A program made the translations under genes and the position numbers. Shown here piece after piece: positions 1 through 10,350 of a stretch of 18,760 bases of DNA. The notes beneath the pieces are model-generated. The model had not been told where the DNA came from. It made no database searches and was given only the letters and a program-made list of their open reading frames with translations. The stretch comes from Lojkania enalia (taxonomy: Eukaryota > Ascomycota > Dothideomycetes > Pleosporales): positions 138,682 to 157,441 of the forward strand of contig ML986702.1 of NCBI GenBank assembly GCA_010094045.1. Reading direction: 5' to 3'. The first letter of the stretch is position 1; each line of letters starts with the position of its first letter.

Positions 1-20
1 AAAAAAAAAAAAAAAAAAAA
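1..20. repeat. Poly-A homopolymer at window edge
   Basis: The window opens with 20 consecutive A. It is a simple homopolymer of unknown extent to the left; nothing else is visible before the MLH2-like gene's 3' end. Confidence 0.9.
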
Positions 21-142
21 CCCCTTTCGCACTGTTCGATTGGAAGGCTGAATACTCCGATCGTTGACTACATTAAATTCCTCTCATGACATCAATTTTC
101 TCCTTCCAGACTCAATATCCTTAGCACATATCACCTTCGTTC

Positions 143-3050
143 CTACTCTATCCTCTCCTCTATCCTCATGACATCAGCACCCCGCCTCTTCTCATACAAC
201 CCGTCAAGCAACTCTTCAACTCTCTTACACCACACCCTGACCCTAACCTCCGCGACCGGATCCGAAAACCCGTCAAATGCATCCTCAGCTGGGTAGTTCA
301 ATTCCACACCATTCATTCTCATATCCAGTTTTCTAGAACTTTGGACGATAGATTGAGGAGAAGAGGATAAGGATAGAATAATGTTCTGCGTGAGGTGCGA
401 GGTAGAGTTGTACGAGAGCACGCGTTTGTTAAGGCGGGTTCGTTTGTAGTGTGCGTGTGAGAAGGGATGAGAAGGTTTATCTTGCCAGGGTTCTAGAAGA
501 GTCGGGGAAGCGGAAGTTGAAAACTCGGCACCATTTGATGATTTATGAGGGAATCTAGTTTCAGCCAAAAGTAACTGGCGGCGTGTTATGTTCTTTGATC
601 CGGCATTCGCCGGGGATAGGGCGGGGCTAGGGGGAGGGACTGGAGCTCCTCGCTCTGCATGTGTGTGGAATTGTTCTGTGATATCGCCTATTTTGCGTGG
701 TGAACTACGGTGCGAATTGAAGACTTTTTCTGCTATGTTCTTTGCATGTCCTTTCACGGGACAACCGTGTCCGGGTATAGAAGGGGCTGGCCTTTCGCGC
801 TCCGCGTGTGCTTGTAGTTGTCCCGCTATATCAGGAGATTCTTCATTTCCTTCCCTATCGAAGCCAATTTGGTGTTGAGCGTTCGTAGATTTCCAATATG
901 AGCTCTGATTAATGGGCGTAAAGGATGGCAATGACGAAGGCTCCGTAGAACTGTCTCTAGTCGCGGATGTTCTATTGCATGTGAAGAAATTACGAATATC
1001 AGCATTGTTCTCGGACGTCAAATGTGTAGTCGAATTCTTTATAGAGCCTCTTGGACCAGCTGAGCTATCGTCTGTAGGGAAAAGAGGCGGGTTCTGCTCT
1101 TTCTTGCGACAAGGCCCGTTAGCAGTTCCTTTAGGAGCGAGATTACCGAACCAATCGTGTTTGTCATCAGCAGCTCTCTTTGATGGGGAGGAAACTGGCT
1201 GCATCTTGCGCTGACTTTGTCGTGGAACTCCTTTATTGCATGACATCCTATGGTGTGGTGGACCAGACGAGATATCTAAATTTGCTGAGGAGACAGAGTT
1301 GTTCCTATGTAAGGAAGACTCACCATTATTTTGCGTTATACGTAGAAGATCGGCATCATCACCATCATCTCGCATGTCCCTCATACGACCTCCGAAGTTC
1401 TCACCGCTTGGAAGAGGAAGTGGGAAATGCTGGATCTGTTTCTCGAGCTGACTATTGCATGAGCCTCCAATTATATTTTCTCGTGGGATTGTCTGTAGGG
1501 CCACTAGTTGGACAGATTTTCGTCGATGCTGTGTCATCGGGGGCGTCAGTGAACTAGAAGGCAACGCGATGATGCCTTGGCTCTTTGTAGAGGCAACTAG
1601 CTCTGTGTTGCTAATAGTTTTTCCGGGCTTGAGTAGAGTATTCATCTTTGCGATGGTCCATGGATTAGAGAGGCTAACTTCTCCACTGTCTTCTTCATCT
1701 TCTGTCATCGGCTGTTGAAATTCTCTGACGGATAGTACATCTTCTTCATCGACCCCATACATATTTGATCCCCAGGTAGGATAATTAGAACTGTTGTCGG
1801 ACAACTCTATTTTATCACCTAGAAACCTATATTCAAAGCCCTCATGAGGAGAATGCTCATGAGATTTCTGTGCCGATGTTGGTGGACAGAAATCCTGCTC
1901 CTCCACTTCAGGATAGTAGGAACTCAGAATCTTGTTGACTGCCTCCAGAACTAGATTCTCATCCGCGAAAAGGACATCGTCCTTCGCGGGTTCGATGTTG
2001 GGGTCGTAGCTATCTGGTGGGCAGATGATGTTCATACACATAAATGGATCCTTCACAGACGCGAAGGTAGGATTCGCTCTCCGAAGGTTATTCTTGAAGA
2101 CCATGAAAATTCTCTTTATCGTGCCGCGGAAAGCCGACAATGGCCTCGAGTCAATAGAGATGAATGCGCCTTGGTTTGCAATCTTCGTCTCATTCGCGTC
2201 CGGCCTAGGAAGGAAGGCGCATATTTCAAAACCGTCCGTCTGTAGCGAGGTCCAACCACACTGTGAAGCACAGTCTCTGCCAACGATCTTGAATGTAGCA
2301 TCTTCTACGTTAGCTTCAGCTTTAGGTGAGTAGTTGAAGTTGCCTTTTTCGGTTTTTGCATTGAGGACCCGAAGTTGAAATCGCACCGTTGGCCTGGCCA
2401 GAGCATAGGCCTGCATTAAGCGCTTGGTTTTGGCTAACCATTTTGCGGAATGCTTAATTGTATCTTGTTTTCGTACTGGAAGAAAGTTGAAGAAGTTTGT
2501 CACCTTAACAGTAGTTCCTACTGGATGAGACGCGCTTTCCGTACTGTGGATCGGGTAATTAAGCCTGCTTTGCTTTCTGTGGGAGAGCCGGAACCGTCAC
2601 TTACCTTTCAATCTCACCGGTCCTACTAAATCTCATTGAAACAGCTATCAGTTCGCCCTCTGCCCTTGTAATGATGGTAAGTGCTCCACTCATCTCGGCC
2701 ACACTCGCCAACGCTTTACCGCGGAAGCCCAGCCATTTCCCTCCAACTTCTCTGAGGTCATCAAAGTCCCGGATCTTACTTGTACAGTATCTCCGGCAAG
2801 TCATCACACGATCGTTGCCGGGAATGCCGTGGCCATTGTCCTTAACTTGGATCGTGTCGATGGTGTTGGTAGAGATTTCCGCGAATATTGCCGTCGCACG
2901 AGCATCGAGAGCATTATCCATAAGCTCTTTGACAACCGAACTAGGATCAGTGAGGGCCTCGGATGAACCAATCTGTCTCACTGTCGTTGGTGGTAGTTCC
3001 TGCATGCTGCTCCTAGGAAAACCCGCGAGTGTAACTGAATCCTCCGCCAT
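143..3050 (-). CDS. MLH2: MLH2-like MutL homologue (DNA mismatch repair ATPase), two exons
   Basis: Model: complement of exon 1 at 3050-2605 and exon 2 at 2543-143, giving 948 aa. The 61-nt intron (2604-2544) has donor GTAAGT, a CTTAAT branch-like site and acceptor CACAG. Splicing joins the GEIE end of exon 1 to STESASHPVGTT, restoring the usual MutL order. GHKL ATPase motifs are visible: KELMDNALDA (41-50), DNGHGI (71-76) and GFRGKAL (108-114), then PVGTT (156-160) and LPVRK. The transducer region follows (ALARP, SIDSRPLSAFRGT, PAKDDVLF). After about residue 400 the protein is Ser/Pro-rich and probably disordered. I see no DQHA metal-binding endonuclease motif, as in Mlh2 rather than Pms1. 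The family forms MutL heterodimers with Mlh1 in the nucleus; Mlh2 is an accessory factor in mismatch repair and meiotic conversion. The consensus GFRGEAL reads GFRGKAL here. M16 is an alternative start. Assignment to MLH2 rather than PMS1 rests on family memory. Confidence 0.88.
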
Positions 3051-3464
3051 TTCCTTGCAAGAGGTTTGACGACATTGAGGAAATGCGTCATCTAATAGAG
3101 GATGCGGAGGCCCCAGATAGTTCTAGTACTATGCTTGTTTCCTAATCCAGTTGTGCTTTCCTTCAGAAGCGAACGGGCTCAGATAGGGAAGTCACGACAC
3201 GAGATGCTCGCGCAGTCACCTGACTTTCTATACTATAGAGATAGATGGAGGTTATGCCGATGCGAAAATAAATTGATCGACTATCCCGGAGAATGGAGTG
3301 AAAGATAGGCTAGATGGTGAGTTGCATGCGCCATCTGATTGTAGGTCGAAATGACTGAGATGCCTCTGTACACACAATTCGAACTCATCCTAATCAATGT
3401 CTAGGCTTGAAGCGCAAGCATATTGCAAATACGAGGGATGAAATGGAAGATGCGCGAGACTTGA
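3051..3464. other. Intergenic, upstream of MLH2-like gene
   Basis: Gene-free on inspection. The bases next to 3050 should hold the MLH2-like promoter; the start context on the minus strand is GGAAATGG, acceptable for a fungal start. No further element is recognised. Confidence 0.5.
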
Positions 3465-3635
3465 ATGCTTAGCCTAGTAGCACAGGGTTCTGAAAAAGCC
3501 ATAAAATACGGAGACGCTAACGGCGTAATAGGAACTGGTGGAATGTCTCTAGGGGACATCGTTAAGCATTCCGCCTTACGAGTGAAAACCCCCGCGTTTT
3601 TTGGAGCTGGAGTAGGTAATAAATTTTGGGCTTGA
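3465..3635 (+). CDS. Possible small protein (56 aa), unknown
   Basis: A short frame opens with ATG directly after an in-frame TGA and ends in TGA. The product is Gly/Ala-rich and basic: it contains GVIGTGGMSLGDIVKHSAL and ends GAGVGNKFWA. The composition looks more protein-like than the surrounding DNA, but the start context is poor and I recognise no family. It could instead be the 3' exon of a spliced gene: AG sites lie just upstream (around 3402 and before GGTTCTGAA) and a GTGAGT lies near 3315. The opposite strand is also open (3401-3640, 79 codons), which weakens the case. Confidence 0.2.
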   Translation: MLSLVAQGSEKAIKYGDANGVIGTGGMSLGDIVKHSALRVKTPAFFGAGVGNKFWA

Positions 3636-5057
3636 AACACGCTGAGAGCTATTCATCATGTTTTTGGCAAACGCCCTGAAGACTGTCGACCGCGGCCTGA
3701 AATATATCGAAGTAACACTTAACTCAGAGGCATCCAAAAGTCTCCATCCCTTTTTTTATCGTAAGCCTAGCCTCAACGACAGGTGCATAGAAACTAAGCG
3801 CCCGTAAAAGAGAGTCATCAAGCTCATAAGTGGTGACAACCTAAACCAAAAGTCTGTGCTGGACACGACATCGAGGGAGACAGCGGAAACCCATGACACG
3901 GCTGGTGCTAACAATACTTCCTCTGCAATCGAGAAATGTTTTATATTACTAATATTGTACAGCTAATTGCTACATATTTTGTCGCGTATCAGGGAGCATC
4001 AATTGCTGAGGCAAATATTGATGTATTGAAGGGGAGTAAGTAGCCTGCCTCAGTAGAAGCTAGCAATAGCGAGACTATATAGGCCTGAATAACAGACCAA
4101 CTATAATAGGATAGTAGAAACATGTGACGTATTTTATTATGAATTTGGACTGCGAGTTTGAAAACCGGAAGGCCTGGAAAACTCAATTTTGAATTTTAGG
4201 ATGTGACTATCGAGCCCTGGAGAAAGGCTGATTATAAAAACTAGAGCATATGGGGCTTAATATTAGACATTTTTCAAAAGTTATCCTTGTTTATCTCTGA
4301 TGTTACAGTCTTGGTTTGACGGTAAATGATACATACAGATCGCCCCGACGAGAATTCAAACATACTAAAATATAATTACTATCATTATGGGGTAAATGTT
4401 ACAAATTTTTTATTACTAAACTTAATTTTTAAACCCTTTCTACGGCTCAGTCCTGCTTAACTGTTTCGAGCGGAAATTGGTGAGAGCCTCCTACATAAAA
4501 TCTCCGTATATAATTTTTCAGACGGCCTCGTATAGAAAGAGCGCAATTCTCTATTCTGAAAGCCTCCCTGCAGTCCCCTATTGCCCTCTGCCAAGATCAA
4601 TGATATATTCCGCCGAAGTTAATGAAAGCGTGTCCGTCGTTCCCGCAAACATAATAGCTACGGCTAGCCTTTTGTCAGGTTTTTCTACTATACTATTATA
4701 GCTAGCCTGTTCTTCAAGCATATATAGTCTTGCTACTACCAACCTCTGGCTAGACAGGCCACTTGCCCTTCTTTAATACATCAACATTTGCCTTAGCAAT
4801 TGATGCTGCCTGATACGTGATACTTTTAACAATGAATAAATTGCTCTACATTTCATAATAAAATTTAATTACTCAAGGAGTTAGTAAAGCCCATTCTTTA
4901 GGGATTCTAGGACGCATCCGCGTAAGTTAATATAAATCTCGTTAATAATTCAACTCACGTGACTTGTCATTCAGTCTCCCGGCCAACGTCCAGTTATCGG
5001 ATTAGCAAAGGTAATATAGAAGACAGCTATCAAAATATTTGTATACTATATCCTGAC
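3636..5057. other. AT-rich gene-poor stretch
   Basis: About 1.4 kb with no frame over about 75 codons that resembles a protein, rich in TA, ATAT and stop codons, especially 3940-4960. The look is that of old, mutated repeat DNA (RIP-like decay), but no element family can be read. One minus-strand segment near 4590-4690 reads as a short hydrophobic peptide and is not assigned. Confidence 0.45.
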
Positions 5058-5083
5058 TTTTTTTTTTTTTTTTTTTTTTTTTT
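5058..5083. repeat. Poly-T homopolymer (26 T)
   Basis: An uninterrupted run of 26 T inside AT-rich intergenic DNA about 370 bp before the Ada-like gene. It could be a microsatellite or the poly-A trace of a retroposed sequence read from the other strand; I see no target duplication. Confidence 0.9.
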
Positions 5084-5452
5084 CAAGAATTTAGAATATT
5101 TCAACTACACGCATCTCCTCAACTCTAGGACCGGTAGATAATCTAGTGTCTTCTACCTTTTAGATGCCTTAGTACCTGAAGCTCCTAGATGCCCATGCTT
5201 AACATACACTTCAGTGGACGAAGGGCTCAAGTCAGGGTCATTGTTATCATAAATTGAAAGCAAGGTGATGTGTCATCAGAAAATATGCTCAGGAAGTGAC
5301 CAATCAGCACTCAAGAAGCGCCGCGAGGCGTTAGCAACTCTTTCATCAGGCTTCAGTGCTATGTCAAGAGAAGCTCCCCGACGACCTCAAAGACGTATAC
5401 CTATTCACTATTTATATGTTTCTTCGGTTTCGTCTTGCTATTGGAAATCTGC

Positions 5453-6340
5453 ATGTCGTTCACGACCGACGCTGCTCGATGGCGAGCCCTAACTATCCGT
5501 GACGCGTCCGCTAATGGGCAATTCGTCTACGCTGTCAAATCAACAAATATCTATTGCAGACCTATTTGCCCTGCCAGACTAGCACGACGCGCAAACGTCG
5601 GTTTTTATAGAACCTCGGCGGAAGCAGAGAAAGCTGGTTTTCGAGCCTGCAAGAGATGCAAACCGGATGCGGAGAGGATTGAAGACCCGCAGGCGCTTGC
5701 CGTTACCAAGGTCTGTAATCTCATTGAAGAAGCCTTGAAAGGCGAAGATCCGAAGTCCTTTCGTTTACAGGATCTGGCAAAGAGTGTGGGTTTGACGCCG
5801 AGGTACTTTCACAAAATCTTCAAAGACAAGACGGGGGTGACGCCTAAAGAGTACGCGAAAAACAAGATGCAAGAGCGAAGGGCGGCGATTGCTGTTTCGA
5901 ATTCGACCCAAGATCAGATTGCTTTCGAGTCTTTGTCATTAGACGGCTTCGATTTTAGTGATCTAGTTGACTTCGACCTAGATCCGGGCCCACCAGTATA
6001 TGCAAACCTTTCGAAGGATATCTCGGATCCGACAAGGCCGGTTGTATTTGGTCAAGAGATAGATGTGAATATTGTTCCTACTTCGTGGATCGGTGCATAT
6101 AACCTTAACATGAATGGAACAGGAATCCAAGACAACATCAAGCTCCTACATCCTTCAGGAGAGCCTTTAGGAATTGGTACAACTGGGGCTCACTACCGGG
6201 ACCCCGTAATGGGAACAGCGGGGCACACATTAAATTCCCTCGACCCGACTTTCACTTTCGATGAAAATCTATTTTTGACGAATCTACCGGATGTTACAGC
6301 AGATATCACAACGCTTCCTGTGTCTTTCACTGAGCTATGA
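5453..6340 (+). CDS. Ada-type zinc domain / AraC-HTH regulator (methylphosphotriester acceptor-like)
   Basis: One uninterrupted exon, 295 aa, taken from the first ATG (MSFTTDAARW); an upstream TTG in frame was not used. Residues 1-75 match the Ada metal-binding domain: an FVYAVKSTNIYCRPIC block, then C35, C39, C66 and C69 as zinc ligands (CRPIC and CKRC). In bacterial Ada the first Cys of CxxxC takes the methyl group from DNA methylphosphotriesters. Residues about 104-140 form an AraC-type helix-turn-helix (DLAKSVGLTPRYFHKIF, then GVTPKEYAK). The remainder (145-295) is acidic and Phe-rich with no known fold and could be an activation region. No O6-alkylguanine transferase domain (PCHR motif) is present, so the protein is AdaA-like rather than full Ada. 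A nuclear role in the alkylation response is inferred. A TTTATAT element lies about 40 bp upstream. Confidence 0.88.
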   Translation: MSFTTDAARWRALTIRDASANGQFVYAVKSTNIYCRPICPARLARRANVGFYRTSAEAEKAGFRACKRCKPDAERIEDPQALAVTKVCNLIEEALKGEDPKSFRLQDLAKSVGLTPRYFHKIFKDKTGVTPKEYAKNKMQERRAAIAVSNSTQDQIAFESLSLDGFDFSDLVDFDLDPGPPVYANLSKDISDPTRPVVFGQEIDVNIVPTSWIGAYNLNMNGTGIQDNIKLLHPSGEPLGIGTTGAHYRDPVMGTAGHTLNSLDPTFTFDENLFLTNLPDVTADITTLPVSFTEL

Positions 6341-8460
6341 CCAAGCCCTAAATCTTCTATACACATCCTGTTTGTACATAATCACGATTATGAGCGTATG
6401 CGGGAGCATTTCGTATGAAAATGTGATAGAAACGCAAGTGTGCTTGAGCAGTTATACGTATTAACCTCTACTCGTTGTTCAAGCACGTGGTGCTATCCGA
6501 GATGGGCAAACAATCAAAACGTTCCTATTGCAGTCTCATATACATTTCATACGCCCAATTACAGTTTTATGTTCACTAAATCGAAGCACGAATTCGAAGA
6601 GTTGAGGTATTGGATTGTAGTTTAATATCGGAGGGCAACATTTTGCAGCGCCTGATACAGGGAGCATAGAGGACGAAAGATGACAGGCGGTTTTGGGAGA
6701 AGAGTGCGGATTATCATAGACGTATAGCGCTCTAACATCTTTACGTTAGCTCTAATTCTTCTATATAGATGAAGAAAATAGTGGGTTACAATTCTCTTCA
6801 GAGACCCAGTTATAAGCAGCGACGGCGTAGCATATGTCGATGCTAGCCATACCTTTTCCGGCTCTTCCTAAAGCTATGATGGTCGATGGATATCATCTTT
6901 GAGAAGTGAGGAGGCTAAAAGAGGTGGGGGACTCACACGTTAGTGCCTTGCTTTGGGTGGGCTGTTTCTGGGGGTTAGTGTTGAGGCTTGAGTAGCCTGG
7001 GAAGATCGCATGATCAAAATCCGGCCAAGGAGCATGAATCGACCTTTGCTTTTGCAAAGCAACCTCCGGGGTAATCCATGTTGGCTTTGTGGATTGTTGG
7101 GGAAAAGATTTCTGAACCGTGTTTTCGATTACTTTACTTGCCAAGACCCGTGTTAGTAATCAACACAATTCATTCCGTATATGGATTGGCGCCTTTCTTC
7201 ATATCTTCTCCGTCCCGTGGCGCTCAACTTCCAACCAAATTCCTTAAGAGCCCAGTTTGGGACCATGTTCAATGGGATTGCCTATCTACCGCTCCATAAT
7301 AGGCCATCCTCTAATTCGCCCCTCGATTCCTTCCTCCTACTTTTACTGGTTCTTTGAATAGCCCGTCTCAACGACCATAATCTTCGAAAATCAGCAGCTG
7401 AAGGCTATTCAACAGCATCATCTATTTCCTGGGGAAACGCTAGTGACTGACTGTAATTCTCTCTTAGTCTATGCTTACTGTGGTGTGCTTCCTCCTACCT
7501 GTCCACATGCGATTTGCAACTCTCTCGATGAGCTCTGCTTCACAATACTATTCTCCCCTTGTCCTGTTTGTGACAATCGAGCTACTCCAGCTCACAGATA
7601 GTGGGGCAATGGTAGGGACACGTGGGTAGCCGGGTCCAAAGTGGGACCTAAAGATGCTAATCGTGATGGAAATCCGAGACGAGCCATTTTGCGAACCACG
7701 GCTACCATGCGGGGTGAAACGAAACGTTTCCTCAACAAGATAGCTCGACCCAAGAAAGCCAAGATACTCAGCATGATTTTTCGGCCTACAGAGTATCATA
7801 TCAATCCCAAACATTGTCATAAACATCTCTGAAGGGAATGAATGTATGTAGATGTTGGAAGTTATAAGTTGGATCTGTGAAAAGTAGAGTAAAAGTAAAT
7901 CTCTTAAATCTTGACAGCAAGCTCCCAAGATACCAACATTGATATCAACGACATCATCATCCTCATCATCATTTCCAAAGGACCCACTTTCGTGTCGTCA
8001 AGCACGTGAAATTAATATGGTCTGGCCCCGGAAATCCACTCCAGCATCTGGTGATTAGAAAAAAGAACTTCGAGCCAATTATTGGTCAGGACTTACCCCA
8101 GATATGTCAAAATTTGGCTACAATGTAAAGCACGCGACGAAATCTCGTCTCGGGAGAAATTCCCTTGCGTAGCACCATGAACAAACTCGTCTGCCCTATA
8201 AATCCTGTACTGCTTTGGCTACCTCTCATTAGGCTATTACTATAATCTCTCCAGCATCTACTCACTATGACACTACCCCAGAGTTGAATGCTATCTCAGG
8301 GGGCCCCTGCTTTGGAGGCAAATATTCCATGGTTCGATTACATACCCGCATCGTAATATCCCAAAGGAATTTCGAGGGCCTGGTCAGATGACGCATGAAT
8401 CCCACAACTCAGGTGCCTGTTTGCATTCCGTTGATTCCCCGGGAAATCCGGTAACCTGTG
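6341..8460. other. Intergenic, no supported gene
   Basis: About 2.1 kb without a convincing gene. Several frames of 60-126 codons exist on both strands (for example minus 6893-7144 and 7548-7928), but they lack ATG starts, splice support or recognisable motifs. The first bases after 6340 should contain the Ada-like gene's 3' end. The right-hand part, from about 8100, has CT-rich and TATA-like stretches (CTATAAAT near 8196) and probably belongs to the transporter promoter. Confidence 0.45.
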
Positions 8461-8468
8461 TTTATAAG
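8461..8468 (+). promoter_or_regulatory. TATA-like element of the transporter gene
   Basis: TTTATAAG lies 75-82 bp before the ATG at 8543, followed by a pyrimidine-rich leader and the start context TTCACAATGG. Position and sequence suit a core promoter; this is an inference from sequence only. Confidence 0.4.
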
Positions 8469-8542
8469 ACCTTCTCACCCCGGCATCCACTGACCTCCGT
8501 TTAGCAGTCCTTCAACACAGAGGACAACCACATTGCTTCACA

Positions 8543-10350
8543 ATGGAAACTTCTTCTGACAACAGCAAAACAAGCAGCTCAGACAATTCCCTCAAACCTA
8601 ATCAGGGCACAGAGGAGATTGTACCCATCCGCACCCGGGATGTCACTCCGACGCCCAGCCTCGTTAATGGAAAACTTGTGCTGACAGAAGGGAACTCGTA
8701 TGAAAAGACCGCTTATGCGTGGTCAATTCGCAAGAAATGGACACTTCTTACGGTTGTAGCGCTGTGTCAAACCTCAGTACGAAGCACATCACACCTTCTC
8801 GTCCTGAATTTTTGCTAATCTAATTGCAGATGAATTTCAACGCATCCGTCTATTCAAACGCTGTGGAGCAAATTAACAATCAATTCGGCATCAAGAACGC
8901 TCGAATGGGCATGGTAGCCTTCCTCGTCGCCTATGCCTTTGGCTGCGAGCTATGGGCGCCATGGTCAGAAGAGCTAGGTCGATGGATAATCATGCAAACG
9001 TCTCTATTCTTCGTGAATATCTCGATCATCATCTGTGCATTGGCCCCCAACTTCCCTGCGATCATAGCTGGTAGAGTCATCGGAGGTCTCTCGTCTGCTG
9101 GAGGCTCCGTCACGCTCGGGGTACGTAAGATCATATCTACGGCAAACGCTGTTTTTGCAAAGCAGTCAAGCTTTCGCGAATAGCCAACCAGGTCACATTT
9201 CGTATTAACTTATCTTTCTAATACAATGAACAGGACCAGGGCCCACACTGTTCCCATTTCTCCTCTTCCTAAAGATATTTGCTGACTGAATCCTTAGATG
9301 GTAGCCGATATGTTTGAGCCCGAGGAGCAACAGTTTGCCGTTCTCTGGGCGTCCCTATGGTCTTGCCTTGGTGCTGTCTTGGGAGGAATCTGTGGCGGGC
9401 CAATCCAGCAGCATCTCCCTTGGCGATACAATTTCTGGATCCAACTAGCCTTCGGCGCCGCGACACAGACCATACACCTCTTCATAGCGAAGGAATCTCG
9501 CTCGACAGTGCTACTCGATAGAGAGGCCAAGAGGCAGCGCAAACTAGAGAGCAACAACGTGTATGGCCCTAACGAAGTGAAGACATGGAAGGAGCGTTGG
9601 AACCTCAAGGAGATCTTAACAACAATGTGGCGGCCGTACCACATGCTGATGTTTGAACCGATAGTTACGTGGCTGTCGCTGCTGAGTGGTTTTGCTGACG
9701 CGCTCATCTTTTCTTTCTTTGAGAGTTATGGCTACGTCTTTGCGCAGTGGAACTTCACTCCTACGCAAATCAGCTGCACACTTATCCCCCTCGCCGCAAG
9801 CTATTTCTTGGCATATTGGAGTTTCTTTCCTGTTGTCACACGCCACAACAAGCGCCGAAAGAATGGCGAAACCCTCAGCCCGGAGACACGTCTCTGGTGG
9901 TTGCTGTTCCAGGTCATCCTTCTACCTGTTGGTATCCTTGGCTGCGCATTTGTCACATCCGGGCCACCACTCCATTGGAGTGGTGTCCTTGTCTTCTCTA
10001 TACTCATTGGTATAGCCAACTACTCCATCTACTATGCCACTGTCGATTACATGGTTGCCGCTTATGGCGAATACTCTGCTTCAGCAACTGGCGGCAACGG
10101 CTTCACGCGCGATTTCTTGGCCGGTATGTGTGCGCTTTATATCGGACCGATGTATCACAATCTTGGCATCAGGGATGCTCAGCTTTTGCTATTCGCTTTC
10201 GCGGTTCTGCTGTGTATTCCGGTGTATGTGTTCTATTGGAAGGGTCCCATCATCAGGAGGAAGAGCAAGTTTGCGATGGAGTTGGCGGAGAAGAGGGAGC
10301 ACGTTCATGCGAGAATTAACGCTCCTGAGTTGGAACCAAGGGCTGCTTAG
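8543..10350 (+). CDS. MFS transporter, DHA1 family (drug/polyamine efflux type)
   Basis: Model: exons 8543-8776, 8830-9120 and 9298-10350, all phase 0, 525 aa. Intron 1 (53 nt) has donor GTACGA, branch GCTAAT and acceptor TTGCAG; it joins VALCQTS to MNFNASVYSNAV. Intron 2 (177 nt) joins GGSVTLG to MVADMFEPE, exactly the expected family sequence. Twelve hydrophobic spans are visible, beginning at WTLLTVVALC and ending at LLCIPVYVFYW. Family signatures include NFNASVY, ELWAPWSEELGRW, SSAGGSVTLG, LPWRYNFWIQL and STVLLDREAKRQR-NVYGPNE in the central cytoplasmic loop. Residues 1-55 form a hydrophilic cytoplasmic tail. The usual PETR before the loop reads AKESR. The likely role is proton-driven efflux of drugs or polyamines across the plasma membrane; the substrate cannot be read from sequence. 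No biosynthetic cluster flanks it. Confidence 0.9.
9121..9297 (+). other. Long intron of the transporter; candidate twin intron (stwintron)
   Basis: This intron is about three times the length of its neighbour. It can be read as one intron nested in another: an internal GTAAGA...AACAG intron at 9125-9233 (109 nt, with CTAAT at 9218-9222) splits the donor of an outer intron. Removing it leaves GTAC joined to GA, i.e. GTACGA, the same donor as intron 1. The outer intron is then 68 nt with GCTGAC at 9281-9286 and acceptor CTTAG. A single-step 177-nt intron gives the same mRNA. Confidence 0.4.

Noticed and set aside
588..1718. Several plus-strand frames of 70-125 codons
   Set aside because: All lie antisense to the low-complexity tail of the MLH2-like protein.
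6622..7144. Possible two-exon minus-strand gene (frame at 7144-6893, then an open frame 6867-6622 after a TTTAG acceptor)
   Set aside because: There is no ATG at the start, and joining the GTGAGT donor at 6936 to the acceptor ending at 6868 creates an in-frame TGA; the other donor leads to an early stop.
7548..7928. 126-codon minus-strand frame with a 63-codon plus-strand frame opposite
   Set aside because: No recognisable domain or splice context on either strand; probably chance.
9747..10319. 190-codon plus-strand frame overlapping the transporter
   Set aside because: It is an alternative frame of the third exon with no family resemblance; the transporter frame carries all conserved motifs.
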